Assembly: GCF_900105725.1 (NCBI RefSeq)
Contig: NZ_FNLM01000036.1
Location: 930,001-994,000 of the forward strand
Reading direction: 5' to 3'
Origin: Gordonia westfalica
GTDB lineage: Bacteria; Actinomycetota; Actinomycetes; Mycobacteriales; Mycobacteriaceae
Length of the DNA: 64,000 bases
Part shown: piece by piece, positions 57,818-64,000 of the stretch
Layout of the letters: each line of letters starts with the position of its first letter
Position numbering within the stretch: position 1 is the stretch's first letter
Program-made: the position numbers and the translations under genes
Notes under the pieces: generated by a model
What the model was told of the DNA's origin: nothing
Seen by the model: the letters and a program-made list of their open reading frames with translations, nothing else
Database searches by the model: none

Positions 57818-58486
57818 CTAGGCGGCGGCCAGGACGACGACCGCCGCGACCCCGATCCCGGCCGCGCGCAGTACGCGCACCGACTCGGCTGCGGTGGCAC
57901 CGGTGGTCATCACGTCGTCGATCAGCAGCGCCGGGGCGCCGGGCGGTGGACGGGGGCCGGCGCGCAGGCGGACCGCGCCCGCGAGGTTGCGGGCCCGCGA
58001 GCGGGCGTCGAGTCCGGCGGAGTCGCGGGCGGTTGCCGCCGTCACCAGCAGCGGCGCCACGACGACCCGCGACCCGAGTAGGGGAGCCGCGTGTCCGGCG
58101 ATCGCGGTGACCCGGTCGCCGCCCCGACGCCGGGCGCTCATCCGCCGCGTCGGCGCTGGGATCAGCGCCAGGTGATCCGCGTCGGGCATCTCGCCCCAGC
58201 CCGCGAGGACCCGCACGGCGTGGGCGAGTGCGACGCCCAGCGGCGGGATCAGATCACGCCGATCGTGTTCCTTGACCGCGATGATCCCCTGTCGGTGAGG
58301 ACCGCGGTAGCGGCCGAGTGCCCACACCGGAACACCCGGCGGAATGCGCGGACGGACGGCAACGGGGGCGTCGTGCCACGCGGTCTCGCAGCGCCGGCAC
58401 CATGGCGTCCCCGGGCGCCCGCAGCCGCCGCAGACAACGGGAAAGACCAGATCTGCCGCCGCGGCCGGCACCTGCCGCCAGGTCAT
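57818..58486 (-). CDS. ComF-family phosphoribosyltransferase-like protein
   Basis: A 222-residue protein with an N-terminal zinc-type cluster (CGGCGRPGTPWCRRC) and a PRTase motif ALLIDDVMTTGATAAESV. It resembles ComF, required for DNA uptake in naturally competent bacteria, but in Mycobacteriales the same protein is conserved without known competence, so its role is open. It is convergent with lpqB; in M. tuberculosis it occupies the same position between lpqB and hpf. Confidence 0.85.
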   Translation of the reverse strand: MTWRQVPAAAADLVFPVVCGGCGRPGTPWCRRCETAWHDAPVAVRPRIPPGVPVWALGRYRGPHRQGIIAVKEHDRRDLIPPLGVALAHAVRVLAGWGEMPDADHLALIPAPTRRMSARRRGGDRVTAIAGHAAPLLGSRVVVAPLLVTAATARDSAGLDARSRARNLAGAVRLRAGPRPPPGAPALLIDDVMTTGATAAESVRVLRAAGIGVAAVVVLAAA

Positions 58487-58762
58487 GTCCCGACCCTAGG
58501 CCCGGCTCCGGGCCGAACCCGGCGACGGCGTGCCGGCTGTGGACAGATCCGGCCGGGGCGGCCCATGTGTCGAGACCTTGGGATCACCCCCTGATGGGTC
58601 CTCGTGCCCCACTTGTCCCGACATGTCCGACTCGGCCGTGCAAAACGTGGCCGATACCCGAACTTGCGACTACGGTCGTGGGTACATCAGGTTGCCGGGA
58701 GGACAATAGGTCCCCGCACCGCAGACGACGCTCAGTCGGGAGGTGATGCCCCTGTCGATGAG

Positions 58763-58781
58763 TGCCAGCTGTCAGCTGGCA
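58763..58781. promoter_or_regulatory. 19-base perfect palindrome in the hpf upstream region
   Basis: TGCCAGCTG-T-CAGCTGGCA lies 91 bases before hpf, in the 385-base gap 58487-58871, which holds no gene. It may be an operator or an RNA hairpin. No certain promoter is seen; a weak TTGCGA at 58664 is not followed by a matching -10 at the right spacing. Confidence 0.55.
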
Positions 58782-58871
58782 TGGACGCATCCTCGGTGTC
58801 GATCAAATCATCGGTGCGACAACAGATCACGATGACCCAACCGCTCCGGGAACAATTCAGGAGGTAGTTGA

Positions 58872-59693
58872 ATGTCCACAGTCATCCACCGCAAAGGCCA
58901 GCGCGAACCCAAGATCGCGGACGCAAGGCCGACAGTGGAAGAGGGCCTCGAGCCCGATCACCAACCCGCCCAGACCGACTCCTTCGACCCGGAGTTCGCG
59001 TTCGTCCGTCCGCCCGGAACCGAGGACTCGGACGAACCTGCCGAGCCCACAGCGAAGCTCGTGTTCAGCGGCCGCAACGTCGAGATACCCGACCACTACC
59101 GCATCTACGTCGGCGACAAACTCGCTCGTCTCGAGCGCTTCGATCCGACGATCTACCAATTCGACGTCGAGCTGAACCACGAACGTAACCGGAGACAGTC
59201 CAAGGTCTGTCAGCAAGTCGAGATCACCGCGAAGGGCAAGGGCCCGATCGTGCGTTCGCAGGCCTGCGGTGAGAACTTCTACGCCGCCCTCGAACGCTCG
59301 CTGGACAAGCTCGAGTCCCGCCTGCGCCGGGTGAAGGACCGCCGCCGCGTGCACCACGGAAACCGTCGCCCGATCTCGGTGGCGGAGGCCACCGAGATAG
59401 GTGCGCCGCTGCTTCGCGACAACCAGTTGACGGTGGATGGGCACGTCGGTGATCCCGGCATGCTCGAGTCCACCAGACGCGGGAAATGGGACGAGGACGC
59501 CGACGATCACACACCAGGTCAGATCGTGCGTGTGAAGGAGCACACGGCGGTCCCGATGACCGTCGACGACGCGCTCTACGAGATGGAACTCGTCGGGCAC
59601 GACTTCTTCCTGTTCCACGACAAGGAGTCCGACAAACCGTCGGTGGTGTACCGCAGGCATGCGTTCGACTACGGCCTCATACGGCTGACCTGA
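58872..59693 (+). CDS. hpf: Long-form ribosome hibernation promoting factor
   Basis: Binds 30S subunits and causes 100S dimers during starvation. The 273-residue protein has an extra N-terminal region of about 60 residues, the HPF/YfiA core (KLVFSGRNVEIPDHYRIYVG, LARLERFDPTIYQFDVELNH, ALERSLDKLESRLRRVKDRR) and a C-terminal dimerisation domain (MTVDDALYEMELVGHDFFLF, KPSVVYRRHAFDYGLIRL). ATG 58872 has AGGAGGTAG as ribosome site. The next gene is secA, as in Mycobacterium. Confidence 0.95.
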   Translation: MSTVIHRKGQREPKIADARPTVEEGLEPDHQPAQTDSFDPEFAFVRPPGTEDSDEPAEPTAKLVFSGRNVEIPDHYRIYVGDKLARLERFDPTIYQFDVELNHERNRRQSKVCQQVEITAKGKGPIVRSQACGENFYAALERSLDKLESRLRRVKDRRRVHHGNRRPISVAEATEIGAPLLRDNQLTVDGHVGDPGMLESTRRGKWDEDADDHTPGQIVRVKEHTAVPMTVDDALYEMELVGHDFFLFHDKESDKPSVVYRRHAFDYGLIRLT

Positions 59694-59793
59694 ACGCGGG
59701 CTGAGCCGCTCCCGCCGGTGGCCGGGACGAATCCGAAGAGATGAAGTCCGCGGTTTCGTGCCGGTCGATCAGGGTCTGCTCAGCTCACCTCGC

Positions 59794-59831
59794 TAACATG
59801 GGATCCGGTCTGTGCGTTCGCACGGGCCGGA
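59794..59831 (+). promoter_or_regulatory. secA -10 element and 5' leader hairpin
   Basis: TAACAT at 59794-59799 resembles a -10. Five bases later begins a 12-base-pair stem with two G-U pairs (59804-59815 with 59820-59831) closed by a GTTC tetraloop, followed by a T-rich stretch TTCCGTGTGTTTTCT. If the promoter call is right the hairpin is at the very 5' end of the mRNA. It may stabilise the message or attenuate transcription. Confidence 0.45.
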
Positions 59832-59869
59832 TTCCGTGTGTTTTCTACAGGTGAGGGACTCGATCCACG

Positions 59870-62686
<2,817 letters not shown>

Positions 62687-62740
62687 AAAAATCTCGGGTG
62701 TGAATGGAACCTGACAGGGGAGTGGCTGCGTCCAATCCCC

Positions 62741-63343
62741 ATGCAGACACTCATCTCCGCTCCGCCCGCCGGCGTACAGACGACGCGGGTTCGGGTACGG
62801 CCCGCGCCGACCTATGAACCGGCCGGGACCGGCGCCGTGGGCGCCGGGCCTGCGAGTGCCGGGACCGTCCGGGTGCGCACCGTGTTCCCGCGGCCCCGCC
62901 CCGGCGCAGGGCCTTCGCGCAAGACCGTGGCCGCCGCGGGGGAGGCCCGGCGGTTCACCATCGCCACGTCGCGACTGCTCTTCGAGGTCATCGACCGCCG
63001 TCGTGGGATCGCACATCTCGGTGACTCCGTGTCGCCGGCGATCGCCGATCAAGTGGCAGCACTGGTCCGCCACGACGCCTTTCGCGTCGCCGAAACCGCG
63101 GGTGCACCAGGGGTGACACCCATGCGCGGTACGCTCCTCCATCGCGTCCACGTCCAGCTGTGCGACATCAGCGCCGCCGAGGTCTTCGGCTCCTTCACCA
63201 GCGGCGGGCGCATCCGGGCGTTCGCCGGGCGCGTCGAGCGCAAGCCGTGTCGTGTGCGCGGGGCCGATCCGCGTGCCGGTGTCCGGACGGGCCTCGGTCA
63301 GGTCGAATACCGCTGGCAGCTCGTCGCGCTCGAGTTCGGCTGA
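62741..63343 (+). CDS. Rv3235-like protein (DUF6459)
   Basis: A 200-residue protein. The N-terminal 60 residues are Pro/Arg/Ala-rich; the C-terminal region has RRFTIATSRLLFEVIDRRRG, SPAIADQVAALV and the sequence HRVHVQLCDISAAEVFGSF, which matches the Rv3235 family found near secA in Mycobacteriales. Its function is unknown. ATG 62741 is chosen. Its position between secA and a WS/DGAT-type gene copies the mycobacterial order. Confidence 0.75.
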   Translation: MQTLISAPPAGVQTTRVRVRPAPTYEPAGTGAVGAGPASAGTVRVRTVFPRPRPGAGPSRKTVAAAGEARRFTIATSRLLFEVIDRRRGIAHLGDSVSPAIADQVAALVRHDAFRVAETAGAPGVTPMRGTLLHRVHVQLCDISAAEVFGSFTSGGRIRAFAGRVERKPCRVRGADPRAGVRTGLGQVEYRWQLVALEFG

Positions 63344-63392
63344 CCGCTGTAGAGTCCGGCCTCCACCGGGCCGGGCGGCTAGGATCGGCGGC

Positions 63393-64000
63393 GTGGTGAA
63401 CCGTTTGTCGCCGCGCGACGCGATGTACTACTTCCTCGACGACTCCCGGTCGACAACGCATCTCGGGGCGTTGCTGGTCGTCGACCCCTGCGCGGGTGAG
63501 GCGACGAAGGCCGGGGACACGGCGGCGGGGAGAAGACGGCGGGGGAGAAGACGGCGGAGGACGGGACCACTCCCGCGTCCCGCAGGCCCGCGCTCGACTA
63601 TCAGTCGCTGGTGTCGCTGGTCGAGAACCGCCTTCAGCGCGCACCCCGGTACCGGCAGGTCGTCCGCGAGGTCACGCTCGGACTCGCCCGCCCGGTGTGG
63701 GTCGACGACCGGGATTTCGACATCAACTTCCACATCCGACGTTCGGGGCTGCCGCGGCCGGGTGGCCCGGCAGACCTCGCCGAGCTCGTCTCCCGGGTGA
63801 TGTCCCGACCGTTGGATCGCACCCGGCCGCTGTGGGAGATGTATCTGATCGAGGGTTTGGCCGACGGCCGGTTGGCCATCCTGACCAAGTCGCACCGCTG
63901 TCTGATCGACGGCCCGGAAAACCCCGAGATCAGCGAGGTCATCTGCGACGCGACCGATGAGCCGGAGTTGCTGCCCGAGGAGCTGTGGATGCCGGGGTCC
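63393..64000 (+). pseudogene. WS/DGAT-type acyltransferase, frameshifted and cut by window end
   Basis: Wax ester synthase/diacylglycerol acyltransferase-like protein; in M. tuberculosis the same position holds tgs3. GTG 63393 begins VVNRLSPRDAMYYFLDDSRS with the usual TTHLGALLVV. After about 45 codons the frame shifts: the downstream family part (ALDYQSLVSLVENRLQRAPR, DDRDFDINFHIRR, RPLWEMYLIEGLADGRLAIL) is in another frame. One more G in the run 63527-63530 restores it; a sister copy of the repeat has five Gs. The catalytic H-H-x-x-x-D-G appears as SHRCLIDG, so the second His is Arg. Confidence 0.78.
63525..63553. repeat. Tandem 15-base repeat inside the acyltransferase gene
   Basis: The unit GCGGGGGAGAAGACG occurs twice in a row; the first copy (63525-63538) has one G fewer than the second (63539-63553). 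The missing base coincides with the frameshift. The repeat encodes two Ala-Gly-Glu-Lys-Thr units in the corrected frame. Confidence 0.85.

Overview
The window is high-GC actinobacterial DNA with the hallmarks of the order Mycobacteriales: the mtrA-mtrB-lpqB cell-envelope signalling operon, the ahcY-tmk-mtrAB-lpqB-comF-hpf-secA gene order known from Mycobacterium, WXG100/PE/PPE-type secretion substrates, a phosphatidylglycerol lysyltransferase and a WS/DGAT-type acyltransferase, with frequent GTG and TTG starts. Gene content and the absence of mycobacterium-specific families suggest Gordonia or a close relative; the genus is an inference.

Layout. 1-7.55 kb (minus): respiratory nitrate reductase operon narG-narH-narJ-narI followed by a nitrate/nitrite porter narK that runs off the left edge. 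7.85-9.3 kb: a TDT-family membrane protein and a small cupin protein. 9.4-15.2 kb (plus): distal half of the spc ribosomal operon (rpsH-rplF-rplR-rpsE-rpmD-rplO), then secY-adk-map. The nar genes sit where rpsN/rplE would normally be. 15.4-22.9 kb (plus): aldo/keto reductase, phosphatidylglycerol lysyltransferase-like protein and a complete Ugp-type sugar/glycerol-phosphate ABC importer. 22.9-31.1 kb (minus): fdhD, dtd, an MFS exporter, an LLM flavin monooxygenase with a sulfonate-type ABC importer whose permease and binding-protein genes are damaged and fused, a frameshifted secreted protein, a SIMPL-domain lipoprotein and a 4-TM holin-like protein. 31.1-36.2 kb (plus): infA-rpmJ-rpsM-rpsK-rpsD-rpoA-rplQ-truA. 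36.2-39.3 kb: two small membrane proteins, an alpha/beta hydrolase and a DedA protein.

39.3-46.8 kb is the most distinctive part: a type VII secretion (ESX) substrate/accessory locus with an EspI-like MinD ATPase (minus) diverging from a tightly coupled plus-strand run encoding EspD/H-like, EspL-like (YbaB), EspC-like, EspA/E-like, PE, PPE, EspG, EsxB-like and EsxA-like proteins, without any Ecc or mycosin conduit gene in the window. 46.9-50.4 kb: a methionine/alanine-type sodium symporter with its small MetS subunit and a cationic amino-acid permease. 50.4-64 kb: ahcY, a Pro-rich membrane protein, tmk, mtrA-mtrB-lpqB, comF, hpf, secA, an Rv3235-like protein and the start of a WS/DGAT gene.

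Sequence quality matters here. Four genes contain apparent single-base frameshifts, each repaired by changing one run of three or four G/C bases (27.84, 29.68, 36.69, 63.53 kb); truA may be a fifth. A 21-base composite identical to Illumina adapter pieces lies at 29.234-29.254 kb, next to the ABC gene fusion. These may be real mutations or assembly artefacts.
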